64,000 nt of DNA from Lytechinus pictus (Eukaryota; Echinodermata; Echinoidea; Temnopleuroida; Toxopneustidae). The position numbers were made by a program, and so were the translations under genes. Location of the stretch: positions 26,412,501 to 26,476,500 of the forward strand of contig NC_087245.1 of assembly GCF_037042905.1 (NCBI RefSeq), given 5' to 3'. Below the pieces are notes generated by a model, which saw nothing but the letters and a program-made list of their open reading frames with translations, was not told the origin of the DNA and made no database searches. Of this stretch, positions 25,161 to 37,800 are shown piece by piece; position 1 is the stretch's first letter; every line of letters starts with the position of its first letter.

Positions 25161-28100
25161 ATATATAAATCTTTTTTGTTTATTTGAAGTATATAAATGT
25201 ATAGTACTTATGTTAAAGAAAGCCATACTATGTGTTATATCATTTATCTCAGATTGTAAGATAGATCTTTGTATTATATTTAAATTGTAAATTTCAATTA
25301 TATATTTACTTTATCATTTAAGTTGATGACAAATTGTGTTTGTCTGATGTGAGCACAGATGTTCAGCCACTGCCTATTTATATGAAAAAAAAATAACAGT
25401 CTCATATATGATTTCCAGATCACACAATTTCAAGAAACAACTTTATCACTGCAAGTTAAAAAAAAGTTGTGACTTCTCTTTTCCAAAATTTATTTTCAAC
25501 GGACCAAGGGATGACATGTATTGTATGGGTAATCAAGAAGCTCTACAGTTGGAACTCACATCATCTAAAGTCTGCATGTGACTTATATCCACCCAAAAAG
25601 AAGAGAAAGGTGATATATAACATTTTTTTGTGAGGGAAAGTCCATATTCTTGGGATAAAATCATAAGGCATCTATTACTGAAGATGAGAGCCCTGTCTTT
25701 TTGGAACAGTGGTGCTATAAGGCACTATGCATCTTTCATGCATTCCCCATTCATTTGTCTACAATGAATTTGAGGATTTGAAAAGACATATGCACCATTC
25801 CCTCGTGGAAGATGAGGCTCTTACTTTTGGTTTTCAGGGGCCTTGTGAATATCACTAGGATTATGCCCTATGGAAACCTGCACATGATCTAATCACATGA
25901 CAAAATAATTGTGAAAATTAATATTTTTTTAAGTGGTATAGATAACAAAATGGTAAAGAGTTAGAGGTTCCATCCTCCACAATTATCTATGAATGTTTCT
26001 TCTTTATTTTTGTAGAGCTGATTGATATTCTGATGAAAAGGTTCATGTTTGTTTTAGGTCTTTGTTTCCTTACATGCGTATAAAGGAAAGGAGAAATATA
26101 TATTACAATGTGCATGTAATGTTTCTAAGATATCTTTGGTTGAAAAAAAAAAACTTGGACAATGACTTTTTGTTGCTTTAAATGTCATTCATGTGTTTGA
26201 CAATATTAAAATTCTTCAAATGTAAGAATATTAAGTTGAAAAGAAGAAAATGATGTGTATTGTTTGTCTTGTTTGTCTGGTCATGATATTTCAGAAGTGA
26301 CATTGGCTAAAGAGATATGGAATATTGATTAATTGCCTGATTGATCCCCCCCCCCCACTTTGAAAATTTTGCAAATTTTATGCATCATAATTTTTGGGGA
26401 ACAATTTTTGTTAGGCTTTGGCCATGTAACTTATTTACAGGGATACAGTCAGTATCTGTATACAAGGTTTTCCTTGGACATATACAATCGATTTGGTCCC
26501 CAATTTCACAAGTGTGCAAGGGGGCAAAAATTGATGAAAATTATTTACAAAAAATTATCCCCCCTGATATATTAATCAGACTGTCAAAACATCTATCATC
26601 TCACAGACTGTCAAAACATCTATCATCTCACAAAACTTCAAAGTAAAGTCTTGGTCTATTCCCTAGATATTAAAATGTTATCAAAAATTTAATTCAATCA
26701 CACGTATGTAATCCTCTAAAGTAGCTTTCCCATGAGTTTATCTCAAAATATGTTTTTGCCTGCTTAAATTTTCTTATGATTGTTCAGGAAATTGTAAAAT
26801 TTTGATTGTGTAGTCAATTTCAAATCAACAAAATATTGCATGTTTGGATTACCATCAATACATAAATTATAATACAACAACGAATATGTATATACATAAA
26901 ACAAATATAACAAATAGTATTTATTAAACTAACAACATCATTCCAAATGGAACCTGCCTAACTCTATTCATGGGTTTCTCCTATTCTATCATTCATGTTA
27001 CTACTTGCCATACTTTTACTCATATTATATCCTAATCATTACTTTTCATTATTAACTTAATTTGGTCTGATGATGTCTTAATGTTTTTCTGGCAATGTGC
27101 ATGGGTGGAAATCCCAGGGGGAATTGTCCCCCTACTATTTTGAATGGGGGAGGGACACAATATATAATGTCTCCCCTACTATTTTTGGTCTTTTATGATG
27201 GAAAAAAAATACCTCATTCTAAATCGAAATAACACATGTAGGATCCTATCCTTGAAATTCGAAATATATCGATTTACATTTTGGGTGATAACCTTTTTTT
27301 TTTTTTATTTTGCGTGTCAAATTCATATTGGACGAAATCACCTTACATTTTGGGTGATAACCTTTTTTTTTTCCTTTTCAAATTACTTGGGGAAATTCAG
27401 ACCTGGATCCGCCCCTGTTCCCCCTACATTTGGGGAGATATTTCCGCCCATGGCAATATGGACAATCACAGAAGTGGTTTATGGTACATCATGTGGTGAG
27501 TCCTAGAGGTTGAAGTGTGATGTGCAGAGGAAAGAAAGTGAAAGATTGGCAGGTAGAGTATTCTTTTCTGTACATGGGTGTAGTCCTGAAAAAGAAAATT
27601 TGAGAGGCTTAAATTGTTGGAGAGATGAGAGAAGGCTGGCTGAGTTGTGTGGAGTTTCGGAGAAGGAGAGAAGACTTTACGTTTGGGGCAGGTTGACTGT
27701 CTTCTCTTCAATTAGTTATTTAATGTGTAAAATTGTTAAAGGTGTGTGCAATTGTAGGGTTTGCACAAAACCAAATTTTAAGGTGATTATTAAATGACGG
27801 GAATAGCATTATAAAGTGAAATTATTTTTTCTATGTATTTCCCGAGGGCATGCAGGTCAGACATATACCCTTAATTCTTTCTAATTGTTTTTGTCTCTGT
27901 GCAATCATTAAACTACTATTACTCATTCTTGATTTTAGATTATCAACATGTAACACAATGTCTAATAAATATTGTTAATGGTTTTATCCCACAAAATGCA
28001 TGAGATTAAATTTTTGAGGTGCTTCTATTTTCCCAAAAGTGAGAAAACCCATAGGTCTTTCTTTCATACTGAAATTAGCAGTCACTGAAGGCTGAATTGT

Positions 28101-28885
28101 ATTTAGTTTGATGTATACAAGAACATTCATCATACAATAACAGTGATAGGCGTAATTATTGATTAATTATTACAGAAAATAGTGATATAAATTTTTGAAA
28201 AGACATGAAAGATGAATTGAATGGATATGCCAAGCACAGGAAGGGGTGTGTTTACAGAATATAGATGGGTGATAAGAGAGAGAAGAAGAAAATGGGGAGA
28301 TACGTGTATATGTAAATATCATTTGCTTGATGAACAATATCAGTAAATTATTATTATTTTCATGTAGCATGAATATCCAATCATCACTTAATATAAGTAA
28401 TGCAGACGTGGGTCCAGAGGGTGGGGGCGGAAGGCCCTCCACAGGGGACGCGGAAGCGGAGGGGGGGGGGGGGGTAAAGCCCCCACCCCCACATTTTTCC
28501 CAAACCATGTTCAAAAACGTAAAAATGACTATATGATTGTGATTTTTTGCATGGTCAGCCCCCCACTTTGAAAACTGTTCCGTGGCCCCTGCTCCATACA
28601 ATTTTCAAAAAGAAAAGACACTCCCTGTGAAATGCCTTCATTAAAAACCTTTTTCTTTGCTTGCTTGTAATTTTTTTAAGGAGACAAAATGCCATTAATT
28701 TGTGAGTGATTAAAAAATTGCTATATTGTAATACGACAGATTCATTTTCATGTAGGCACCTCCAATTATCCCCCCCCCCCCCCCGCTTTATCAAAGATTT
28801 TTAAATTATTCACTTAATTGTAGATTCCAGTATTATATTAAAGGAATTTCGAGGACAATCTCGATTAAGACGTTAGATCATATGA
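25161..28885. other. Intergenic, no gene recognised
   Basis: AT-rich. At 27276-27305 and 27342-27372 the same words (ACATTTTGGGTGATAACC followed by a T run) are repeated 67 bp apart. G- or C-rich scraps at 26347-26356, 27400-27440, 28420-28500 and 28770-28784 resemble termini of dispersed repeats with GGGGCGG-type ends. A short direct duplication (AGACTGTCAAAACATCTATC) lies at 26579-26630. Confidence 0.5.
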
Positions 28886-28889
28886 TAAC

Positions 28890-30615
28890 ATCCGGGGATA
28901 ACATATCCCGGGGGGGGGGGGCACTCGACCAAAAAAGTGGTAGGGGTGTGCCGCGGGCGAGACAAAAAACGGGGGCCTTGGAGCGGCCCAGGACGAAATT
29001 CCATTAGGGTCCAATAGCCTAATGGACCATCAGAAACCATTAGAGCTATTGGAGTCTAATGGTTTATGAAATATGGGACCCACAGAACCATTAGAAAATA
29101 TCTATTGGACCAACAACCACCTTCAGAAAAATGCTGTTGGACGAAAAGAAAACATCTAATGGACCCATAGCATAAATCTAATGGACCAATAGGAAATTTC
29201 TATTGGACCTGCAAAAAAAATTGATTAGACCCACAGGAAACTTCTAATTGACCCATAGAAATCTTCTATTGGACCAACAGAAAACTTCTATTGGACCATC
29301 AAAAATATTCTATTAGACCCACAGGAAACTTTTATGGGACCCACAGAAATCTGCTATTGGACCAATAGGAAACCTGTATTGGACCATCAAAAAAATTATA
29401 TTAGACCCACAGGAAACTTCTATTTGACCAACAGAAAATTCTATTGGACCATTAAAAATATTCTATCAGACCCACAGGAAACTTCTATTGGACCAACACA
29501 ATAATTCTATAGGACCAACAGAAAACCTCTATTGGACCATCAGAAATATTCTATTAGACCCACAGGAAACTTCTATTGGACCGACAAAATAATTCTATTG
29601 GACCAACAGAAAACCTCTATTGGACCATCAAAAATATTCTATTAGACCCACAGGAAACTTCAATTGGACCAACAGAATAATTCTGTGGGACCAACAGAAA
29701 ATTCTATTGGACCATTAAAAATATTCTATTAGACCCACAGGAAACTTCTATTGGACCAACAGAATAACTCTATAGGACCAACAGAAAACCTCTACTGGAC
29801 CATCAAAAATATTCTGAGACCCACAGGAAACTTCTATTGGACCGACAGAATAATTACATAGGACCAACAGAAAACCTCTATTGGACCATCAGAAATATTC
29901 TATTGGACCCACAGGAAACTTCTATTAGACCCACAGGAAACTTCTATTGGACCAACAGAATAATTCTGTGGGACCAACAGAAAATTCTATTGGACCATTA
30001 AAAATATTCTATTAGACCCACAGGAAACTTCTATTGGACCAACAGAATAACTCTATAGGACCAACAGAAAACCTCTACTGGACCATCAAAAATATTCTAT
30101 GAGACCCACAGGAAACTTCTATTGGACCGACAGAATAATTACATAGGACCAACAGAAATATTCTATTAGACCCACAGGAAACTTCTATTGGACCGACAAA
30201 AAATTTCTATTGGACCAACAGAAAACCTCTATTGGACCATCAGAAATATTCTATTAGACCCACAGGAAACTTCTATTGGACCAACAGAATAATTCTGTGG
30301 GACCAACAGAAAATTCTATTGGACCATTAAAAATATTCTATTAGACCCACAGGAAACTTCTATTGGACCAACAGAATAATTCTGTAGGACCAACAGAAAA
30401 CCTCTATTGGACCATCAGAAATATTCTATTAGACCCACAGGAAACTTCTATTGGACCGACAGAATAATCATATAGGACCAACAGAAAACCTATATTGGAC
30501 CATCAGAAATATTCTATTAGACCCACAGGAAACTTCTATTGGACCAACAGAAAACCTCTATTGGACCATCAAAAATAATCTATTAGACCCACAGGAAATT
30601 TCTGTTGGAATAACA
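28890..30615 (-). mobile_element. Minisatellite-bearing element, copy 1
   Basis: From left to right: a near-palindrome CCGGGGATAACATATCCCGG, a 12-G run, a short unique module (GGCACTCGACC, GTGCCGCGGGCGAGAC, CCTTGGAGCGG), then GACGAAATTCCATTAGGGTC and a 1.6-kb tandem array. Array units are 20-23 bp variants of TCTATTGGACCAACAGAAAA, TTCTATTAGACCCACAGGAA and CTATTGGACCATCAAAAATA, arranged in larger repeats (for example the word TTCTGTGGGACCAACAG recurs at about 29681, 29964 and 30293). The same modules appear in inverse order and orientation at 60945-62410, so the array and the G-rich end form one mobile or amplified unit. Confidence 0.8.
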
Positions 30616-30639
30616 AAATAATAGAATACAGATTCTACA

Positions 30640-33600
30640 ATCAACTCGTATCATAACAAGGTGCTTGAGACCAAGCTGATTATCTTCTTATTCTCATTAT
30701 AAACTTTAGACACATGTTTAAAATTGGTTCCAGAAGAATTTGCTTGTTATATTGAAATCTCGTTATACATCCCTGCCTATTATATCAGGAGTAGATTTGA
30801 TTCAGTCAGAACCAACAACTTGGCAGTGTTACTACAGAATAAAGGTTTGAAATATCAAATGTAATCAACTTGTTGTGTTTTATTCATTATGAACAATAAT
30901 ACTGTAGAATTACATCAAGGTGAGCTCTGTTAAAACATATAAGAGCATTTTATGTTGGTTTGAATTTATTCAGACATATTTCGTTGACACTATTTTTCTA
31001 TGTACATGAACATGGTCTTATTGCCTTTATTCCTTTTTTTTTCCTACACTGCTTAATGTTCTGCAAATGTTTGTGGTGTGAGCACATGATTTTTGCTGTA
31101 GATCAAATACATGTACATAGAAAAATAGACTGTCAACAAATACCGACATAATGATGAGAAGTTATTAATCTAAGGCATTTGCCGCAATAAACCTGATCAG
31201 TCTTCTCCAAATTCTGTGCAACTGAACTAAACAAAACTAGTAGATGTCTAATACATCAACAAGCAAATAGATTATCACATCCCCCAATGAACATGACAAT
31301 AAGGTTCAATGAAAATCAAACAGAATACATCTGTATTCATACATGTACATATCACTGGCAGTACATCACAAAAATATGTTATCTCTTGTATTATATACAT
31401 CTATTCTAATAATGTTACATGTACATTATAAACCTGTGAAACTCAACTACTGGTACTGGTAAACATGCAAATAGACCATCAATTCCACAACCAAAATCAT
31501 ATCCACTAAATATAACAAGGTTTTTCCATAAAATCAAGGTGAATACATCTGCACTCCTAACTTCAACATTACACATAGATGGCAAGCTCATGTATTGTAC
31601 TATCATTAATATCACAAAAATGTTTCGTTTGTAAAATATCTGTTCTATAACTTATACATGTATCTTCCATCTGTACAACTCAACTAAACAAAACTAGTAG
31701 ATGTAGGCCTATAATTATAACCAACGTGTAAATAGACTAGCAAATCCTAAGCTGATGTAATATCCAACAAATAAAACAAGTGTTTGATGGAAATCAAGGT
31801 GAATACATCTGCACCAAATAACTACGTTGTTGGATAAATACATACATGAAATGGCAAGGTCATATATTTTACTGGCAAACATTTGTTTTCTCTTGTAATA
31901 TGTATATCTGTTCTAATACGTTTCCATATAAAGCTATAAATCTAAGCAACTCAAGTAAACAAAACTATACAAAATCATCAATACAGGTATATAAAAAGAA
32001 TACATAATCATCTACTTGTACCCATTTTAAACTCTAATGCATATCCATACATGGAAAAAAAATGTGAAAAGAAAATGCTATAAAAAAATATGGTGACCAT
32101 GCATTAATTAATGCAGGAGATTCAAGGATCGAAATGAAAAGAATGCACTTGTTCTTTACTAATCCCCTACTGATTAACATTGCATATGTGGATGGCAAGT
32201 ATTTTTAAGCTACTAAACAGATAATTGTCCCTTTTACTTGTGGTAACAAGTGGTCTTAATTGTACATTATAAATCTGCACTGTAACCAAAGTAAACACCA
32301 ATATTCTAAAACGCCAATGCAGACTAGACCGCATTAACGGCTTTCTCAGCCCAAATTAGGTTTCGATAAAATTATATGACTGAATTACCCGTGAATATTA
32401 TATGTCATAGCATATAAAGTGAATGAAATTGAAGTGAACTTTGGCAAGTCATACAATATTTAAGTTGTTTAATTGGCAAACATTCACAAGATTTTTTCTG
32501 TTTGGAACATAAATGATACACTTTGATAGAGATGTTTTGCTACTGATTTAAGAGAGGAAGTTCATCATGGAAATTAGTGTTTCAAAAGGCAGAAAAACAG
32601 AAGGTGAATATGAATGACAACGGAAAGAAAATCCACCCCAAAAAAATGTAGTTATGAGAGTTAAACCATGGAGCTAAAAGGGAGATGATATCTAAATTAC
32701 GCTGATATATATGCATCTGTGAGACAAAGCAATTCTTTCAAGAAAAAAACCCAAATTATGGCATTTACATGCATAGGATATGGGAGAGCAGCTCATAAAT
32801 GATGTATCAAAATCCACATGTTGAATATTCATAACCTTGTTTTTCAGTAGATTTTCAAGCCTCATTCATATTTTTCTTAAACCAATCAAACTTCCCCTTT
32901 AAATAACTGTGGTGTAAACTATTGAGGTAAAACAGGCTAAAACAGCATTCCGTATATCTGATTCACATTTTATACAATCACGAAAGATGAGGTAGCCGTA
33001 TGCTTGTTTTTGTTGTAGTTAAGTAAAATAAGTACCGTAATGTAAAATACTTTGAATGGCAGACTTCGCGAGTTTTTAATAGATTGCACTGATTGTAAAT
33101 GTTATTTGGCAGCAACTGAAATATAAAACTAAAGTATACATACATATATAGTTTCAAAATAAATAACAGGTTTTAACACATGTATGTCTTCACATCATAC
33201 AAGTACTGAAAGGGCAAATACAGCTGCATACACGTACACCAATATCAATAACACATGTAGTCATGTGTTATAAATTGCATTTTTTTTTTTTTTTTTTAGC
33301 TTTTAAAGTTTAAACCATGTTTTATTATCTATTTTTAAATTACAGATATCACATTTTTTTTCATTAGAGGTTGGCTACCGGTATAAAATTATAATACACC
33401 AAATAGATTGAGGTGACATCCCATTCAATTTTGACACGTTCTATATCCAAATGAACAATATGACAGCCAGGGTTCTGAAAAAAAATTGATCTACACATGT
33501 AATCATGGTAAATGAATTCAATGAGAGTGATATCATATAAAATATTAATGTAATGAAATTTAGTATAGCTTTAACACAAGAGGCAAGGACCCCCTGTACA

Positions 33601-34550
33601 TTTGTATCCATATATTCTAGATACCTCTATTTGTGCAGCAAGCTTTCATGGCAGAGTAAAACTAAGGCACTTTTTTATATGAATTTAAAAATGTTTAGAG
33701 CATCATGTAGAGTGCAGCTCCAAAAACCTCCATGCTGCATGCAACAATAATTTCTCAAAGACTTGTGTAATGTATTGCAACATACATACAGCCTATACAG
33801 GTACCCTATACTATGCTCAAAACTTTATAAATTTGATATCACAAGGTGCTTAATAGTAATCTGCCTACATGTAGGTTCCTTTGAAATTGCATAGACCTGT
33901 GACATAATCTCAAAAATTGGAGACTAATACAATTTATATGAAAAATGCATACATGGAATATTAATGCCTTTCCAAATTTTTATACATGTACATAATGATA
34001 AGCTCCAGGGAGTAGTTTTTCTTACAGAATTTGATAAGTATTTGTGGCCATACGAGAAAAGCTCTCAACTAAGTTCCCTACAGTCCCTATGTAAAAATTT
34101 GCTACCCCAAAGACGTTATGTGTAGCAGTCATCTAAAAAATGTGGAGCAAAATGTGATGCAATACCAGGAAAACTTCCCTGAGCTATGTAATATATTTTT
34201 GTGTAAGATTCAATGTTAATTATATTAAAATTTAATGAAATATTATAACTATCAAACCGTATAACAAGCTGGGTGACGGTTACACTGATTGTTAATCACT
34301 GATTCTGTTTTATTTTCAAAATGAAATATAGAGCTATTTGCTGGGACCCTCTGTCATTTAATATTGATTATTATTGATATTTACTTATTCTATTACTATT
34401 TTTTTATTATTATCATGCACAATTATATTGATTTATAGCACTAATTATAAAGTTGTATATTTTATCTTGATCTTTCAATATTAATCTTTGAAATATTATA
34501 TTTTTAGACTTACCAAAACTAAAGCCCAGCTTTCACTATAAAATATCACT
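30640..34550. other. No gene recognised; probably BEN-gene 3' flank
   Basis: AT-rich with many TACATGTA words and no convincing exon on either strand. Part of it is an old tandem repeat (31217-32310). A T run lies at 33281-33297. Confidence 0.5.
31217..32310. repeat. Degenerate long-period tandem repeat
   Basis: The marker words CTGTGCAACTGAACTAAACA (31217), CTGTGAAACTCAACTACTGG (about 31434), CTGTACAACTCAACTAAACA (about 31671), CTAAGCAACTCAAGTAAACA (about 31942) and a weaker CTGCACTGTAACCAAAGTAA (about 32275) recur. Between them TTGTAATATGTATATCTGTTCTAAT-like and AAATCAAGGTGAATACATCTGCA-like words keep the same order. The period grows from about 217 to 330 bp, so the array is old and has suffered indels. 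Confidence 0.65.
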
Positions 34551-34556
34551 GAAATA

Positions 34557-34562
34557 TTTATT
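34557..34562 (-). promoter_or_regulatory. Candidate polyadenylation signal for the BEN gene
   Basis: TTTATT on the plus strand reads AATAAA on the minus strand, about 150 nt after the BEN-gene stop codon. Confidence 0.45.
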
Positions 34563-34710
34563 GAGAAAATGATATGATTTATAGGTGGGTTCAAGATAGA
34601 AATAAGTTGGACTATCCAATTCAATAAGTTCTAATATTTAAAAAAAATATCCTCCCTCAGTGAAAGTGGTCCCCTCTCAATGTTAGATCCATCTGCCAAA
34701 ACATACAGTC

Positions 34711-34826
34711 TTAATACTTTCGAATGTCAGATATCTTCTCTCTGATGTAGCCATTGAACTTCCCAAGCTCTTTCTTGTATTGTTCGGGACTTAGCAGCTG
34801 CTTCTCTAAATGGTAGGCGAAAAAGT
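34711..34826 (-). CDS. BEN gene exon 6 (end of BEN domain)
   Basis: Acceptor TATTAG (minus strand), 38 codons plus TAA. It begins with the split Asp codon and encodes FFAYHLEKQLLSPEQYKKEL and then GKFNGYIREKISDIRKY. The final helix ending two or three residues before the stop is typical of C-terminal BEN domains. Confidence 0.85.
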
Positions 34827-37800
34827 CTAATACAGATATTGCAGTAAAGAAAAGACAAAAGAAAAGGGGGTTAGCAAAAACAAAGTTGTTATAGGAAAGA
34901 ATCTGCTGCACAAAATTTTTTGACCATGCCACTCACAGAGTTTATACTTTATAAGTCTCGCGCATCTTTCTAGACCAAATTTACGACGCCTGGGTACGCG
35001 GTTCCAAAATCACGCAACATTTTGTAAGTGCATGTCAGAACAAAAATTGTTCCAAAACATGGTTTTGTGTACAAAGTCAATGCAAATTGAGTTTTCTCAT
35101 CTTATTCATAAAGATATGATTATTTTTACTTTAAGCAGCTGAAATAAATTGATTTTAGCATAATTATGCTTCAAAAAGGTTGTGCAATAAATCTGGTGAA
35201 AAGACAAAGAAAAACAAAAGGTTGAAAAACATAGAAATACATAAAACAATAAAATACATAAGAAATGATTTCCAAACTGAAGTTTTTTCTGTGGCTGGGG
35301 GGGGGGGTTGATTCAACCCCCCCTGAGATCTCGGCCGCCGATCGCGCGAGCGCCGCAAAAATTTGCTCGCTGGTAGTGTGCGATGTAATCTACAAGGCTG
35401 TATGGTAAAATTTTCCCAAATAATGAGATTTTATTTTATATGAATTAATTATGCTAATTTATGCATAAATCATACTTTTTGCTCTAATTCACTAAATAAA
35501 GCTCCTAGAATGCTAATTTTTGGTAAATATATTCTTTGTAGCATTCCTAACAATGGCAATTGAAAAAAACTTCGGTTTGGAAATCAATTTCTTATGTATT
35601 CTATTGTTTTATGAATTTCTTATGTATTTCTTTGTTTTTCAACCTTTTGTTTTTCTTTGTTTTTTTCACCAGATTTATTGCACAACCTTTTTGAAGCATA
35701 ATTATGCTAAAATCAATTGCTTTCAGCTGTTTAAAGTAAAAATAATCATGTCTTCATGAATAAGAGGAGAAAACTCAATTTGCATTGACTTTGTACACAA
35801 AATCACGTTTTGGAACAATTTTGGGTTTGACATGCACTTACAAAATGTCGCGTAATTTCGGAACCACGTACCCGGGCGTCGTAAATTTGGTCACAAAAGA
35901 TGCGCGAGACTTAAAAGTATCAACTCTGCGAGTGGCGCGGTCAAAAAATTTCGCGCGGCGGAATGATCGCAGAAAATGTGGAGGGGGGGGGGGGTTGATT
36001 CAACCCATCCGGCCATTTTAGGGTTAAGAATGCTACAATTAATATTTTACCAAAAATTAGCATTCTAGGAGCTTTATTTAGTGAATTAGAGCAAAAAGTA
36101 TGATTTATGCATAAAATAGCATAATTAATTCATATAAAATAAAATCTCATTATTTTGAAAAATTTTACCACACAGCCTTGTAGATTACATCGCACACGAG
36201 ATCTCAGGGGGAGGGGTGTGTCAACCCCCCCCCCCCACTCCCCCGGCCACAGAACAGCCAAAAAAGTCCGGCCTTGTTAGGGTTAATGAATTTGAAAAAT
36301 GCACATAAATTAGCATATTGAATGAGTTTCAAAATTCTGTTAAAGTTTTGAATTCCCTTGTGCAAAGAAAACAGAACTTTAAGTGCGAAGTGCGAAGAAG
36401 AACTTTAAAGGAGAATGAAACTCTTGGAGCAAGTTGGCTTTTGTGAAAGCAGAAAAATCAAAGAATAAGATCAACAAAAGTTTGAGTAAAATAGGACTAG
36501 CAATAGAAGAGTTATGAGCATTTGAATGTCGAGATCACTAATGCTATGGAGATCCTCCCATTGGCAATGCGACCAAGATCTATGATGTCACAGATGAACA
36601 ACTCTCCCCTTTTGGACACTGAAAATATACCCCAAAACATCTCTTTTTGCTCATTCTAATCATATGGCAAACGATTCATCAATGATATAATGTTGTGAAA
36701 CCTCTGTACTTGTCCTCTCATAATGAGAACACCTCACCTTGTGATAGACACTATAAAAGTGAGAATATAAGTGAAATAAGTACTAAAGTAATGAGGGAGT
36801 TGTACGTGTGTGACATCACAGATCTTGGTCGCATTGCCAATGGGAGGATCTACATGGCATTAGTGATCTCAATATTCAAATGCTCATAACTTTCTTTTTA
36901 TTCATTCAATCTTCCTCAAAATTTCAACAATATGTTTCTTTGATTTTTCTCTTTGATATGGATTCAGCTGGTTTCAAGGGTTTCATTCTCCTTTAAGTGC
37001 GAAGAGGAAGCATTTTAAAATTGTGGACGAACGACAGATGCCATGGACTACGCTTATCTGAAAAATTAAACAAAAGGAAAGAGAAAATTTAAATTTTGTT
37101 ACCTTTAACTGCCTGCAGCTTTCCTGAATCAAGTGCAGGCCGTACTGCATGGTCCTTGTATCTGTTACACGTCTGTCCAGTTACAGAACTTTCTCTTAAA
37201 AGAGCAGTTCCAAAGACTGCAACTGCAAGGTTTTTAACCATTAGGCTATTTTTAACCTGCCCAGTTATAGCCTCCATTTTGTCTGCAGGTATGATTATTC
37301 CTGCTCCTAAGGACACCTAGAAATGAGAATGAACATACAGCAGGAGTTACCTTGATTGCAAACAAATAATAAATTTAATACCTATCATTGTTACTTGATT
37401 TTAAATTCATTATAAGCCTATCCCACTTTTAATTATTTTTTACATGAAAGATTGCTCCAACCCTCATATCTGAATATGCCATGTGTAGTTAGGTCATTAT
37501 TATCAAAGACATGATAACTTTTGTAATAAAAGCTTGCATGTTACACTTTACACATGAGCTTGACGCCAACATAGGCAGTCAGTAGACAGGTCCCCAAAAA
37601 GTAGCTTCTTTCATCCACGTGATATTCATGACTAACAAGATTTTTAGTATAACTTGCCCATTGCTGCTCTGAATATTTATCAAATTTCATGTTTCTGGTA
37701 TCTTTGTAAAGAGGAAGAATTATTCTTTCAGATGATTTGTTTGAATTTATTCAAAAAAATGTAATGTAAGTGAAATTTCAATCTAAAACATACCGGTAGT

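Noticed and set aside
27510-27797. 95-codon open frame with charged residues
   Set aside because: No recognisable family, no splice signals that fit, and T-rich duplicated repeat sequence next to it.
28990-30610. Regularly spaced repeats that superficially resemble a CRISPR array
   Set aside because: Units are contiguous, without unique spacers, and the DNA is eukaryotic; it is a minisatellite. The same applies to 60945-61600.
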